Of a DNA stretch of 64,000 nt, positions 11,530 through 22,724 are shown in pieces. Source of the DNA: Henricia sp. BOLD:AAB3569 (Eukaryota; Echinodermata; Asteroidea; Spinulosida; Echinasteridae); NCBI GenBank assembly GCA_037783545.1, contig JBBELK010000052.1, forward strand, positions 2,046,001-2,110,000, written 5' to 3'. Made by a program: the position numbers and the translations under genes. The notes under the pieces are model-generated. The model made no database searches. It saw only the letters and a program-made list of their open reading frames with translations, and was not told where the DNA came from. The stretch's first letter is position 1. The number at the start of each line of letters is the position of its first letter.

Positions 11530-11836
11530 GTATCAGGATTCGAGCCCGAGACCTTTGGCAAACAAGGCAGATGCTCGACCAGCTGAGTTATAAGGCACAA
11601 TACTTTCCTTCTTCAGGTTTTCCTTAATAACCCAACTTTATTTGTCGGTGATGGACGGTTTCGCAACTGAGCTAAGTAACGAACGCAATATCTCATACGG
11701 TGCCTAATCACCATGGAACTGAAACAAAAATCAAAACCTGGCCTGAGAGAAAAATCACACGGTCCTCATTGGGATTCGAACCCGAAACCTCTGGCAAACT
11801 ACATGGGCAGTCATTGTACCAGCTCAGTTTGGAACA
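11530..11836 (-). repeat. Pair of tRNA-like modules in the unit 1/2 boundary
   Basis: Two minus-strand tRNA-like sequences, about 11530-11596 and 11763-11836, each have a CTCAGCTGGT-type A box and a GGTTCGAATCC- or GGCTCGAATCC-type B box. They are separated by about 165 bases that include CAGGTTTTCCTTAATAACCC. Stems are imperfect, so these are derived repeats rather than working tRNA genes. After 11836 the sequence jumps straight into AAC-rich 5' flank, so unit 2 has lost about 1 kb that unit 3 keeps. Confidence 0.6.
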
Positions 11837-12269
11837 CGAAAAAAAATAAAAAACAACAATACAGATTAAAGTGATCATAACTTGAATTGTAAGCACTTTA
11901 GCAGCATCTGTCTCATGGCCTATTTCCACCAAATTTTATTGCAATACGTACAATAATTTCAGAGTTGTCATAATAATCAACTATTTCCCACTCTAAAAGC
12001 GAAAGCCCAGATATTTAATTTCACAAACAGAGACGTCACAATGCATGTACATGTGTAAGTCTTATTAACAGGCAACATGTGGGAATGCAATTATTAACAG
12101 GATGTACAAAAATCCCGAGCCTAGGAAGTGACCTATATCTCAATACATCCTTTTAACTGTGTGAAGTGACTTTCAGTGATCACCACGTGGTCCACTGAAT
12201 ATGCATGCACACTTTTTTCCGCCCGGTGACTGCTTGTCAGTGACACTCACTGACAGTGATTATGGTGGA

Positions 12270-12357
12270 CCAATCAAAGCAGTTGTCGGGTTTCGGTAGT
12301 CACTGCTCAGGATATTCGGTGATTGAATAAAATCTAGGAGCGCTGACATCAGATATC
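12270..12357 (+). promoter_or_regulatory. Core promoter of C1q-like copy 2
   Basis: CCAAT at 12270-12274, AATAAAAT at 12326-12333 and the initiator A at 12358 keep the spacing found in the other units. The E-box CACGTG is at 12184-12189. Confidence 0.7.
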
Positions 12358-12439
12358 AGTCTAACAGGAAACTTCAAACTGCCAAGTGCTTCCTGAGTCA
12401 AGAACATTCAAGGCAACAGTTCACCACTGACTTGTCAAG
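12358..12439 (+). other. Non-coding first exon of C1q-like copy 2
   Basis: Proposed 82-nt exon ending CAAG before the donor GTATGT at 12440. It is nearly identical to exon 1 of unit 1 and has no ATG. Confidence 0.6.
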
Positions 12440-13542
12440 GTATGTATAGAGAATAACTTATTTACGCAACTGTTTCAAACAGTTAAAGTCCCGCTATATC
12501 ATCTGCAGATGAAACTTTTTCTGTGGAATAACAGCAACTACAGAATAATGTTATATACTGCCTTGTAGAAATTTCGGCCACACAGATGCAGGAATGCTTC
12601 AGAAAACCTTAAAAATCTATGCATGTGTTCAATGAATGGTTAGAAACAAAATCGTTTGCAAACGTTTAAAAAAGACTCATGAAGTAAAATGTTAGGTCAC
12701 TGCAAATGATGTAATGGGACTTCAAAGGTATAGGCTATACTGATTTCACCTTGCAAAATTAAATCTAAATGACTAAAATGGATAATTTATCGGTGGAAAT
12801 TACCACAGCAATGGACAGCAAGAAAACGTATACAGAAAGTGCAATTTATGTTATTTTTAGTTTATTGCAACCATAAACTAATGGAAAACCAGTTCATTTG
12901 GTAAAATGCGCGAAGCAGATTGGCCTTCGATTTTTTTCGTACCACATTTTTTTCTCAGGATAAGGCTCTCTCTGTTCCCGCTTGCTTAAAAATGGTTACA
13001 TTAAAAAATCGCAGACAATACAGCCGAACCTTGATAATAAGAGCACTGTTAATACAACATTCTGCTTATAACAAAAACAAATTTGGGTCCCATTCCTTTG
13101 GTTGTCCGTTGTTTATATTCCTCATAATACAAGGTTCCTGTTTGTTCTAACAAGATAATTTAAAGATCCAAAAGACCTGTTATTAAAGGAGCGTGACCAG
13201 ATCACATCTCCAGGCCCCATTTTTCCCATGGGTGTTGAGATTTTGATACATTATCATGTGTCATGTTTTTCGCACGCTCATTACGTATATTTTTCAAGGA
13301 CATCGTCGAAGAACCACCGATTTTTGTAAACTAATTTATCTATTCCATAAAGCACTGTAGTGATTACACCAACCTTTTGTTTTGCTTCCACATCCAAACT
13401 ATGGATGCACATTTCCTGTTTTCTTCTTATGAATGGTATTTTGGGGAGGTATTTTGTTTGAAATGCTGTCTGCACACAGATACTCATGGTAAATGACACT
13501 GCATAAAATAACCAAACTTGAAATAAGAGAAAAATCGTAAGG

Positions 13543-13612
13543 GCCTTATCGAGATTCGAACCCGAGACCTCTGACTCACTAGTCAGATGCTCTACCAGCT
13601 GAGCTATGAGGC
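13543..13612 (-). repeat. tRNA-like module a, unit 2
   Basis: On the minus strand this 70-nt sequence begins GCCTCATAGCTCAGC and ends ATAAGGC, giving an acceptor stem with one mismatch, a good D stem (GCTC/GAGC) and a B box GGTTCGAATCT. The anticodon arm does not fold with a normal 7-base loop, so I call it a tRNA-derived repeat. Equivalent copies are at 23854-23923 and 58894-58963. Confidence 0.65.
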
Positions 13613-13713
13613 ACTGTTGGTATATTCCCTCAGGTTTTCCCTGTAGACCCAATTCTTCTCTCGCTGTTGCATGGTGGCACAACTGCATGGGCACAACCTC
13701 TGGTATGGTTCCT

Positions 13714-14011
13714 GATCACCATACCAGCTGGTAAAGCATCTGCATAGTGAGTCAAAGGTCTCAGGTTCGAATCCCGATAAGGCCCTTACGAATTTTCTCT
13801 CATCCCAAGTTTGGTTGTTTCATTTCAATGGTGATCAGACCAGATGTTGTGTTCGTTTAATACTTTGCCCAGTTGCGCCACCATGCAACACCGAGAAAAT
13901 AATTGGGTCTATATGGAAAACCTGAGGGAGTATACAACTGTGCATTATAGCTCAGCTGGTAGAGCATCTGCCTAGTCAGTTAGAGGTCTCGGGTTCGAAT
14001 GACTATAAGGC
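13714..14011 (+). repeat. tRNA-like modules b and c in tandem, unit 2
   Basis: Module b (about 13714-13783) and module c (13942-14011) are plus-strand tRNA-like sequences. Both are followed by a shared tail (TTTCTCTCATCCCAAGTT, TTCAATGGTGATCAG), and both are preceded by a shared lead with GCATGGTGGC/GCCACCATGC-type words. Module c has A box AGCTCAGCTGGTAGAGC and GGTTCGAAT, but its T stem has been lost. Copies are in units 3 and 5, absent from 1 and 4. Confidence 0.6.
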
Positions 14012-15149
14012 CCGTACGATTTTTCTCTCATCCCAAGTTCGGTGGTTTTATTTCAATGGTGATCAGGCACCATACCAGAGGTTGTGTTCTTCACTGCATA
14101 AAATAAACTTTATGTCAAAAAGCAGGATACAGAATTTGTTAAAACGGACATATAATAAGGTTCGATGGCTACACATTGACAATAACAGATTGTCACACCA
14201 TGCTTGGACGATTGGAGTCCCTGTGCCTGCCCCACCCCCGTCGGAACTAATGAAACTATAACTCACACAGTACTAGTAAAAATCCTTCTTTTAGTTGCGA
14301 TAAATGAAAGACTAGAATACACGCGCTAATAAACATGGTACATGACTTATCAGTTTGTTTTCTATTGTTTCTTGCAGAACTTAATTATAAACCCGTCTTT
14401 ATTTCTGAATTGATCGCTTTATTATTTATTTTTATTTTTCGAATGTAATATGCGCCTATTTTGCCAAAAGCCACCTATCCAGACGCATTATATAAATTAA
14501 ACGGAAATAGAGAGGAACCACTTATAAAAGGTCGCTTAAAGATAGAGTAGGCCTATATGATGGTTAAACTGTTAAAAACGGCGTTCTTTCCACTCGTGAT
14601 TAAAAGTCTATTTAAAATGTCTTGTATAAATTTTAGCCGCACATAAATGCACTAATACTCCAGAAACTCTGAAAAATCCAGCATGTTTTTTGTATAATTA
14701 TGAATGAATGGTAAACAATTTCTGTAGATAATTCTTTTTAAAAACACATTCAGTTAGCCAGTTCTCTCACAAAGGTTCCACTTTACACGGGAACAAATCA
14801 TGTGGTGTTTGTTACCAGTGCTATCAACATTTTTGTCGGTTTTTTCTTGTGAACTCGTGAAGTAAAATGTTGGGTAATGTACTGGGGCTTTAAGGAAAAC
14901 ATGTTTTTTATTCCGCGAGGTTTGGAAGCAGTTTCCGGAATGAGTGGAGGTACACTCGCCTTCCAACCAGTAAAATGTATTTCTCACGTACGCAATGAAT
15001 TTAGACTTCAACTCAAATTTTCGGTGTCTTTTCCACTTTGCCTTTTTTGTGAACTAGTTAAAGAGCCAATTATTTATCGTTTCCTAAAAAAATGGTTCAT
15101 TTGAAAATCACAGACAATACATTGTCAATCGAACTTCGATATTAACCCA

Positions 15150-16015
15150 CCCCTTTTTTTCAACACCCGGTTCCCCACCTATCCCACTCCCCCCTGTCGT
15201 CTGCCAACCCTTAAGAAATATCCTACCAATCCCCCAACCCCTATCCCCATAGCCTTTAGTCAAGGCGTCCGTGTCGAGGTTTGTTTTGTGCACTGTTTTG
15301 CTAGCGCTTGAGGAAAGACTAATGTTCATACTGCAGACTGTTCGTCACGAACGCCTTTACCAAAGCGTATTTGTGACCTCTGTGCTGAATAATTCAACAG
15401 CAACGGAGGTGATGAATTATTCATGAATTTTACCCAACCAGCGATAATAAAGAAAAACATAAGCCCCCAAAAACGCTATGTTAAAGGCTGTCGGGGCGGA
15501 CAGTCCGTGCGTGCTAGTCTTTCCTCAAGCGTTGGTAAAACTGACTGCGCGCGAATGGTGATCACGGCAGCCTTGACTAAAGGCTACTATCCCCACCGAT
15601 CTGCCACCCCCTTCGGCCAACCCATTTTACCTCCACGCGGCCCGTTTTCTCTCTCCCCCAGTTTCCTCCTGCCATGCCACACCCCAGAGTTTGCCTACGT
15701 CTAGCCCCTTACCTGCCCCACTTTTTTCCCACTTACGCAAGCTTTCTCCACACCCGGTTCCCCACTCGTCTTCCAAACCTTTCAGCCACTCCAGTATTTC
15801 CGCCCCTGTCATTCAGACTCCTAACCCCATCCCGACGCTCGTTCCCCGCCCGCTACCTCCACCCCTCGCCCCATCCCTCCACCCCCACCCAGTCCCCATC
15901 CGCCCATACTCGTCCCCCAGCCTCCCCACCTGTCACCTCAGTGCCCCTCCCGTCAATCCAACCCTCACCTCCCCTTTCCCCACCCTATCTCCTACCCCTG
16001 TCTCTCCACCCATAT
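15150..16015. repeat. Pyrimidine-rich tract, unit 2 intron
   Basis: A C- and T-rich low-complexity tract with CCCCACC, CCACCC and CCCCTCGCCCC words, interrupted by the MITE at 15250-15586. Overlapping proline-rich frames on the plus strand are compositional. No conserved protein motif is visible. Confidence 0.7.
15250..15586. mobile_element. 337-bp MITE with 17-bp perfect ends and 9-bp target duplication
   Basis: Perfect inverted ends TAGCCTTTAGTCAAGGC are flanked by CTATCCCCA on both sides (15241-15249 and 15587-15595). Unit 1's intron has a single CTATCCCCA at the matching place near 6970, which is the empty site. A 9-bp duplication suits Mutator- or Merlin-type elements. A subterminal inverted pair (GCTTGAGGAAAGACTA) lies inside. 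Other copies: 25550-25833 (internally deleted), 60684-61020 and a truncated piece from 2186. Confidence 0.85.
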
Positions 16016-17304
16016 TTTGTTGAAACTAAAAAACAAAATAAAAAAATATATAAACAATTCATGCGGACGGCCGGACGCAAATCCGCATTGCATAAGCTCG
16101 CATTTGCTTCGCAATTTGGCGAGAATACCTAATTGTTGTCTAAATGAATGATGTATACAATGGATTGCCTATGCAGCTCTCTGAATGACGCAGTTGTTAG
16201 CCATCTTGGTCCAGGCTCAACAAGTCCAGGCCTAGACATTATCACAAAATAAGACGGAAAGTCATGCAAAGGAAATTAGAAAAAAAAGCTTTCATGTTAA
16301 TTATCAGAAGTAAAGATAAATTAATGACCAATAGTAAATATAGGTTTTCCCGCATATTTTAAAACTTTTTCCATTTAAATTCATAACTGGTTAACTTCAA
16401 GCTGTATAGCTTTGTGGACAATTTCTAAGGTTGGTTCCTTGCACTTGCTCTCTTGATTCCGAACCTTACATGTCGATGTTATATAGGCCGACGTCAGGCA
16501 ACCATAATGTAAACAAGTTAATGTAAAGTATGAAGACGTAGAAATAGAATTCAAATGAAATATGTGAACTTGATTTCCCAATGACGAAATCGTTCCATTC
16601 TTCGTACGCTTGGTAACTGCTGACGACCAAATCAACTATTTTGTTTAGAAAAAATGTGAAAACGTACGAAATGGTTTGGACAAATACGAACATGAGCAAC
16701 CAATTACAAAATTAAACATGTTAAATGCATAGTTCTGACTTTTCGAGACTGACGAAATTGTTAACCGGTTATGAGTTTGAATGAAACATTTTTAAAATTT
16801 TTAAAATGGGCGGGAAACCCTATATTACGAGGTAAACATTTTTTTTGAAAACCTCGAGATAATGAAAACATTGGGTCAAAAACACCCTCGAAACCCAAAC
16901 GTGCTCATACATGTGTAATTTTGCAATTTGTCACTCTCGGCACGTTGGAGTGGAGAAACTATTGCATGGCTGATGCCATCCTTCCTTTTAAAAGAGCAGG
17001 TTGCACAGCACATAGCTGCACTTGTCGCAAAGTTTATCATGATCAAAACTAATTATGTTGCTGACGTTAAAAACAAGTGTCCTAGATTCCCATCAAGGAT
17101 AATTTAAGAGTAGCATTTTTCTTGATTAATTTCGCTGATAATTTCAAACACGTGTTTGCTTTCTATGATGATAAAAAAGCGGACAATTGAAGGATGATCC
17201 CAAAATGCATTCAAATTTGCGCTAAAACGAATGCAGTAAAACCTATATTTAAACAGAACTGGAAAGTCAAGATAATCTTTTTTACTGTGCGATTTTGTAT
17301 GCAG

Positions 17305-18148
17305 ATGGGCATCGTGTTGCCAATCGTCCTAGCAATCATGAACTTCCTGTTCAACTCTGCCCATCTCCAAGCTGCTACTACTGGGCCGTCTACTGCTACC
17401 AGTGATGACAGGGAAGACCCCGTTTGCCAGACATGCTGCACGGGTCAGGCTGCAGTACCAGGCATTCCCGGCATGCCTGGCCAACCGGGTCCGTACGGAC
17501 CGAAAGGAGATGTGGGTCCACCTAGTCAGAAGGGCGACATGGGACCTGGAGATAAGGGTGACACGGGTGAGCAGGGGACACGGGGGAATCCTGGGCATAA
17601 AGGAGACGATAGGGTAGGTCAGCCCGGCAAGATGGGTCCACGTGGGCAACCGGGAGTAGTTGGACCAGCTGGGGAACCTGGTGTCGGGGGTCAAAAAGGG
17701 GAACCAGGCGAGACTCCAAACGATCGTACATAGTCCTGTAGCTTTTACAGCTGTGAGGACATCTCCAACGGCAGTGTCATCGTCTCACACAACTCGTTTA
17801 ACCTTCGAGGAAGCCACAACGCGTTTGCCAGGTACTGACTTTGACCTTGAAACTGGTACATTTACGTGTAATGTGCCAGGCGTCTACGTGTTTATGTTCT
17901 CCGGCTGCAGATACCCCCGTCAGAACCTCTACATCCACCTCTATAAGAATGACGATAGGATCGTGACCGGTTACAGCTCGACCGATGACACGTACGACCA
18001 GGTGTATGCGAGCGCGGTGCTTACCCTGCAGCAGGGAGACAGGGTGTATTTAGGCTATAACGGCAAGGCGCACAGTGAGTCATCGTATGGATTTATTGCG
18101 TTCAGCGGATTCCTTCTCTCAAGGAACATTCCCGAGGCTCTAACTTAG
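17305..18148 (+). pseudogene. Collagen-like C1q-domain copy 2 (one frameshift)
   Basis: The length is 844 bases, against 843 in the intact copies. Signal peptide, CxxCC and collagen region read in frame from the ATG after the acceptor. One extra base at about 17720-17727, at the collagen/gC1q border, then shifts the frame to a stop at 17731-17733. The rest of the gC1q domain stays open in the next frame to 18148, including FTCNVPG, GVYVFMF and FSGFLLS. The collagen part also has substitutions of the repeating glycine (PPS and DDR). It may be a young pseudogene, a haplotype-specific defect or a sequencing error. Confidence 0.8.
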
Positions 18149-18302
18149 ACTGGGGCCATATTTGTAACATATGTAACCTTGAAAAAATGCTTCATTGGTA
18201 AACGTTTCAAATGTATCAATCAGTTTTATTGAATGAGGTGACACCATGCCAATCCTAATGTTAATTAGTTAGACTCGTCTACAAGTGACCGCTCGTTCAC
18301 TT

Positions 18303-18565
18303 TTGTGTTTATGTTCTCCGGCCGCAGAAACAGTGGTCATCAATTTACAATCCACCTCTACAAGAATGACGATAGGATCGTGTCCGGTCACAGTTCGTCC
18401 GATAACACGGTCGACCATGTGTCAGGGAGCGCGGTGCTTACCCTGCAGCAGGGAGACAGGGTGTATTTGACCTTTTACGGCAGGGGGTACAATCATCCAG
18501 TGTATAGATACTCTGCGTTCAGTGGATTCCTTCTTTCAAGGAACATTCCCGAGGTTTTAACTTAG
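18303..18565 (+). pseudogene. Orphan 3' end of a gC1q domain (type 1)
   Basis: This encodes the last 86 residues of the gC1q domain, from VYVFMF-type sequence to the stop. It is almost identical to 9083-9345 of gene 1 (one clear difference: FYGNG there, FYGRG here). It is joined abruptly to the 3' UTR of copy 2 after CTCGTTCACTTTT. It has no promoter, signal peptide or collagen part, so it is a recombination remnant rather than a gene. Confidence 0.85.
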
Positions 18566-18826
18566 ACCGGAGTCTTACGTTTTACGAACCTAACCTGATA
18601 GCAAAATGTTGCATTGGTAATTTTTTTAAATGTATCAATCAGATGTATTGAATGAGGTGGCACCATGCCAGTCCTGATGTTAATTAGTGAGACTCATCTA
18701 CAAGTGACCGCTCGTTCACTTTTGAACTTTTCCCTTGATTTTTGTTTGTTCTTCAATGTTTAATTAATTTAATTGTTTTTGACTTGTTTGTTTGGTTATT
18801 TGAAATTTGTTTCATTTGTTGTATCC

Positions 18827-18918
18827 CTTTAAAGTGTTAAAATCAAACACTTCCGTTAAATGCAACGCTGATTGGGTTTGACTTAACACGATAAGTGTTG
18901 TATTTTAACACTTTAAAG
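18827..18918. mobile_element. 92-bp inverted-repeat element, unit 2
   Basis: Same element and position as 9603-9694, with CTTTAAAG at both ends. Confidence 0.6.
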
Positions 18919-19301
18919 AGTAGTCACTCACCGCACACTTTATTTGTTGACAATATATTTTTAAGCGTGTAATCCGTAAAGGTCCGAGAGCTACATCCTC
19001 CGAACGACATTGTCCATCGATAAAATGACTCTCACACTGCTGGAAAAGAATGCTTTGTTACGTCCCCTAGTATGGTAAAAATGCAGTAGTGGCGCTGGCA
19101 TGTCTGCACTAGCTCAGCCCGCTCGGTTGCTATCTGAAGCCTACATGTGAATTCATTTCTTTACGTTTGCCATTCTGCAGATCCCTCTTATTAATTTGAA
19201 AAAAAATGTGTAGTAAATAGTAACGTCGCCGGAAATTTCGGTAGGAAGGGATAGTCATAGGCCCAAAGAACACAAACTCAATCCAATTTCGTATAGAAGT
19301 A

Positions 19302-19528
19302 TACACTGCAAAAACTGTGGTGTTCAATTAACACCAGTGGTGTTGTCTTATATAGATACCAAGCCTGGTGTTAGGTTTTAACACCTAGTAGGGTGTTAGA
19401 AATAATGCATTTAGTCCAAGTGTGGAATTAAAACTAACACCTATGGTGTTAAATTTTAACACCAGTCTTGGTATCAATATAAGACAACACCACTGGTGTT
19501 AATTTAACACCACAGTTTTTGCAGTATA
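19302..19528. mobile_element. Palindromic MITE (ACTGCAAAAACTG family), unit 2
   Basis: Same element and relative position as 10067-10290, with a few substitutions and a small insertion, so it was inherited through the duplication. Confidence 0.8.
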
Positions 19529-22500
19529 GAAAGTAAACAAGTATATTATAAATTGTTTCTTTTCAGCATAACATGACCAAATTGATTAAATTACATCCAA
19601 ATGACTCAGCCGACTAACTTCAAAAATGTGCTCGTATTTCCTCAGGGGATTGTATTAAACGGCGCTTAGCAGAACGGAAATACACTGAAATCTCAGAGTG
19701 GTAAAGAAAACAATTTATAAAATGAATGAATGAAAAATAGGTCAGATTGAATGGTCTTCAGTAGTATTTTCAACCTGTGTGAGTGTAATTTTAAGTTTGC
19801 TTATACATGATTGCATGCTTAAAAATCCGAATTTAATGTTCTTTTTCAAGAATTAAACGATGCATTCAATTTCGCACTAAAACTAAAATTATTTTTTACA
19901 AATTTAGGTGGTAATTTGTTTGTTTAAACTGAGCGAAAAAATCTATAATAATAATAATCAGGCTTCGTTCGAGTGAGTGTTGTGAAAAATGGGAGATTTC
20001 GAAATCTGAATATCCGGATTATGAAAAACCGAACATTCGATCCTTGCAATTTAACACGACCGACAAAGCACCAAATAAACAATCAAACTTGGACAAACTG
20101 CTGCGCCAACGCACGATGACTTAACTCTCGCCACAAACGAAGCTCTTTTTTTCCAAAATGCCGGTATGGCAATCATTTCTTTACGTAAAATATGTTTCTG
20201 ATAATTTGTCTTTGGCTTCCCTAGTGCCATCGTTTGGCAATTGTTTTATCTATACATTTTTCTTTAGGAGAAACATCCTCTCGCTAATCGTACATTAGTT
20301 ATATGTGACCTTTGACATTTATACATGTATGTAATGTTTGCGAATTTAGTATATTCAAAAGATGACTATACCCCACGTATCTACCACTATATAATTTCTC
20401 TTGCAGACTTTGACCTTTATACATGTATGTAATTTAGTATATTTACAATATGACTATTTGCGGAATGCTTTCTTGCTAATAAAATTACTTTACTAAAGCA
20501 ATACATTCTAAGATTCTGGACTTGAACCAAATGGTTGCTATTCATGTTTGGTCCAAGGCTTGCAGCTACAATGATAAATTGCTGTTGGTGGTAACAATTG
20601 GCGCTCAGTTCTACCAACCGTCACTGAAAAGTAAATTCGGCATTTCCAGCTGCACTGATGTTGAAGGGAAATGCCTCTACAAATGTTTAAAGTTGTTTTG
20701 TTTATTACAAAAGCAGAAGAAAACATGGGATGAGCAAAAAATCGAATCGACTGTATCAGGATTCGAGCCCGAGACCTTTGGCAAACAAGGCAGATGCTCG
20801 ACCAGCTGAGTTATGAGACACAGTACTTTCCTCCCTCAGGTTTTCCTTAATAACCCAACTTTATTTGTCGGTGATGGACGGTTGCGCAACTGAGCAAAGT
20901 TATACGAACGCAATATCTCATACGGTGCCTAATCACCATGGAATTGAAACAAAAATCAAAACCTGGCCTGAGAGAAAAATCACACGGTCCTCATCGGGAT
21001 TCGAACCCGAAACCTCTGGCAAACTACATGGGCAGTCATTGTACCAGCTTAGTTTGGAACACAGTTGCATACTCAGGTTTTCTCACAGAACCAAATCATA
21101 ACAAAGAATTGAAGTCATACATGTGTTCAATGTCTGTAATTTCGTAAAATGATGCGTAGAATGCACCACGGGCATTTGGAGTATCCAACCCAACGCTGCT
21201 ATGCCTTCTCGCCGGGTGCTCGTAAACCTCAATTCAACCTACACTTGAAACTTCTTTAATTACAACCCTATTAATAATAACAACTATTTTTTACAGTATA
21301 CATCCTGGGACATATGATAGGCAACCAAGCGTCCCCACACCCCCACCCCCACCCCCACCCCCCCCCCCCCCCGACAGCAGTTTTTTTGAGGGGTAAAGAT
21401 ACGATGGATTTGTACTGTTGTCAAGCACGATTGCGTGTAACATATAAGAAATTAAAGAAAATGTCTAGGGGTAGCAAAGGGCACTACGCCCTCCCACTCC
21501 CTCCACCCCAAAGTCGGCCATGTCGGTGGGCAAGTTTTTTTTTAAATTTAAACGTGACAACGAAAGCAGAAATTGTCAAATCCAACCTCGGTACAACATT
21601 ATTCAGCAGTCTTTGCTCAGTGATTTTTTAGGGTGCAATATGGTAAATTGTGGGGAACAAAATCCTTCGGGTAACTATAATTATTCATGTACATGTAAAA
21701 TGAGATAGTTTAAGGGGCCGTCCAAAGTTGCCAACATTTCGACAGTTCTACATGGAGCAGTATTTTTCAAGGACGCCCTCCGCCCGAAATACTACTTTTA
21801 ACATTTTTCTGCCGGTACCAAAATTGTCAATATTATACAGTGCGTGTAAAGTCCTACGCAGCTCTCGACTTCTTCCACTTTCTTACTTCTCTAGAACCGT
21901 GAAAATGTTGACAACTTATTTGGACGGCCTCTAAGCATGTTTAATATAATCAATCCAGTTTAACAGTTATTAGGAGCTCGAAAAAAGGCGTGAAAGGAGG
22001 GAGGTTGGTAACTCCGGATTTGCTGGCAAGGTTCGCACTTGGTAACAAGTGTGCTATCATCAGAATGTGTATTTTTCTTATAAAAAAACAAACGAAAAAA
22101 ACAAAAAAAACAACAACAACAACAACAATACAGAAAGAATTTACTATAGTTACTAAGTTATCATAACTTGACTTGTAAGCACTTTAGCAGCATCTGTCTC
22201 ATGGCCTATTTCCACCAAATTTTATTGCAATACGTACAATAATTTCAGAGTTGTCATAATAATCAACTATTTCCCACTCTAAAAGCGAAAGCCCAGATAT
22301 TTAATTTCACAAACAGAGACGTCACAATGCATGTACATGTTTAAGTCTTATTAACAGGCAACATGTGGGAATGCAATTATTAACAGGATGTACAAAAATC
22401 CCGAGCCTAGGAAGTGACCTATATCTCAATACATCCTTTTAACTGTGTGAAGTGACTTTCAGTGATCACCACGTGGTCCACTGAATATGCATGCGCACTT

Positions 22501-22554
22501 TTTCCGCCCGGTGACTGCTTGTCAGTGACACTCACTGACAGTGATTATGGTGGA

Positions 22555-22642
22555 CCAATCAAAGCAGTTGGCGGGTTTCAGTAGTCACTGCTCAGGATAT
22601 TCGGTGATTGAATAAAATCTAGGAGCGCTGACATCATATATC
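22555..22642 (+). promoter_or_regulatory. Core promoter of C1q-like gene 3
   Basis: CCAAT at 22555-22559, AATAAAAT at 22611-22618 and the initiator TCAGTC with A at 22643 keep the family spacing. Upstream CACGTG is present. Confidence 0.7.
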
Positions 22643-22724
22643 AGTCTAACAGGAAACTTCAAACTGCCAAGTGCTTCCTGAGTCAAGAACATTCAAGGCA
22701 ACAGTTCACCACTGACTTGTCAAG
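22643..22724 (+). other. Non-coding first exon of C1q-like gene 3
   Basis: Proposed 82-nt exon ending CAAG before the donor GTATGT at 22725. It has no ATG. Splicing to 41158 restores CAAGATGG. The intron would be 18.4 kb because of the insertions. Confidence 0.6.

Larger units (their letters stand above)
591..11802 (+). repeat. Tandem unit 1 (contains intact C1q-like gene 1)
   Basis: First of five same-strand segmental copies. Layout: 5' flank 591-3000, promoter and exon 1 near 3001-3170, intron to 8502, coding exon 8503-9345, then a 3' flank with two small inverted-repeat elements and two tRNA-like modules (minus strand, about 11530-11596 and from 11763). The 5' flank near 591-1541 closely matches 21028-21980 in unit 3 and includes a short C-rich simple repeat at about 897-938. 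This unit is a mosaic: 1542-2009 is repeated at 2423-2894, and the bases between are an intron-type segment. Private insertions are at 3460-3974, 4714-5008 and 6106-6260. Confidence 0.85.
12440..17304 (+). other. Intron 1 of C1q-like copy 2
   Basis: Proposed 4.9-kb intron ending TATGCAG before the start codon. It holds a pogo/Tigger-like inverted-repeat remnant at about 13015-13200 (CAGCCGAACCTTGATAATAA and ATTTGGGTCCC words), three tRNA-like modules at 13543-14011, a complete 337-bp MITE at 15250-15586 and a pyrimidine tract at about 15150-16015. The stretch 16060-17300 matches the end of the other introns and holds nothing further. Confidence 0.6.
11803..21027 (+). repeat. Tandem unit 2 (frameshifted C1q-like copy 2)
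   Basis: Same order as unit 1 but with a short 5' flank (a deletion at about 11837). Promoter and exon 1 are at 12270-12439, the intron at 12440-17304, the frameshifted coding exon at 17305-18148, a partial second gC1q piece at 18303-18565, then a 3' flank nearly identical to 9346-11800 of unit 1. That flank carries the same two MITEs and the tRNA-like modules near 20755-20818 and from 20989. Confidence 0.85.

Noticed and set aside
13942-14011. Functional tRNA genes in the module clusters
   Set aside because: Anticodon arm and T stem do not pair properly and the copies are embedded in repeated spacer sequence.
18305-18565. Separate 86-residue C1q gene
   Set aside because: No promoter, signal peptide or collagen part, and it joins another gene's 3' UTR. 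It is a recombination remnant.
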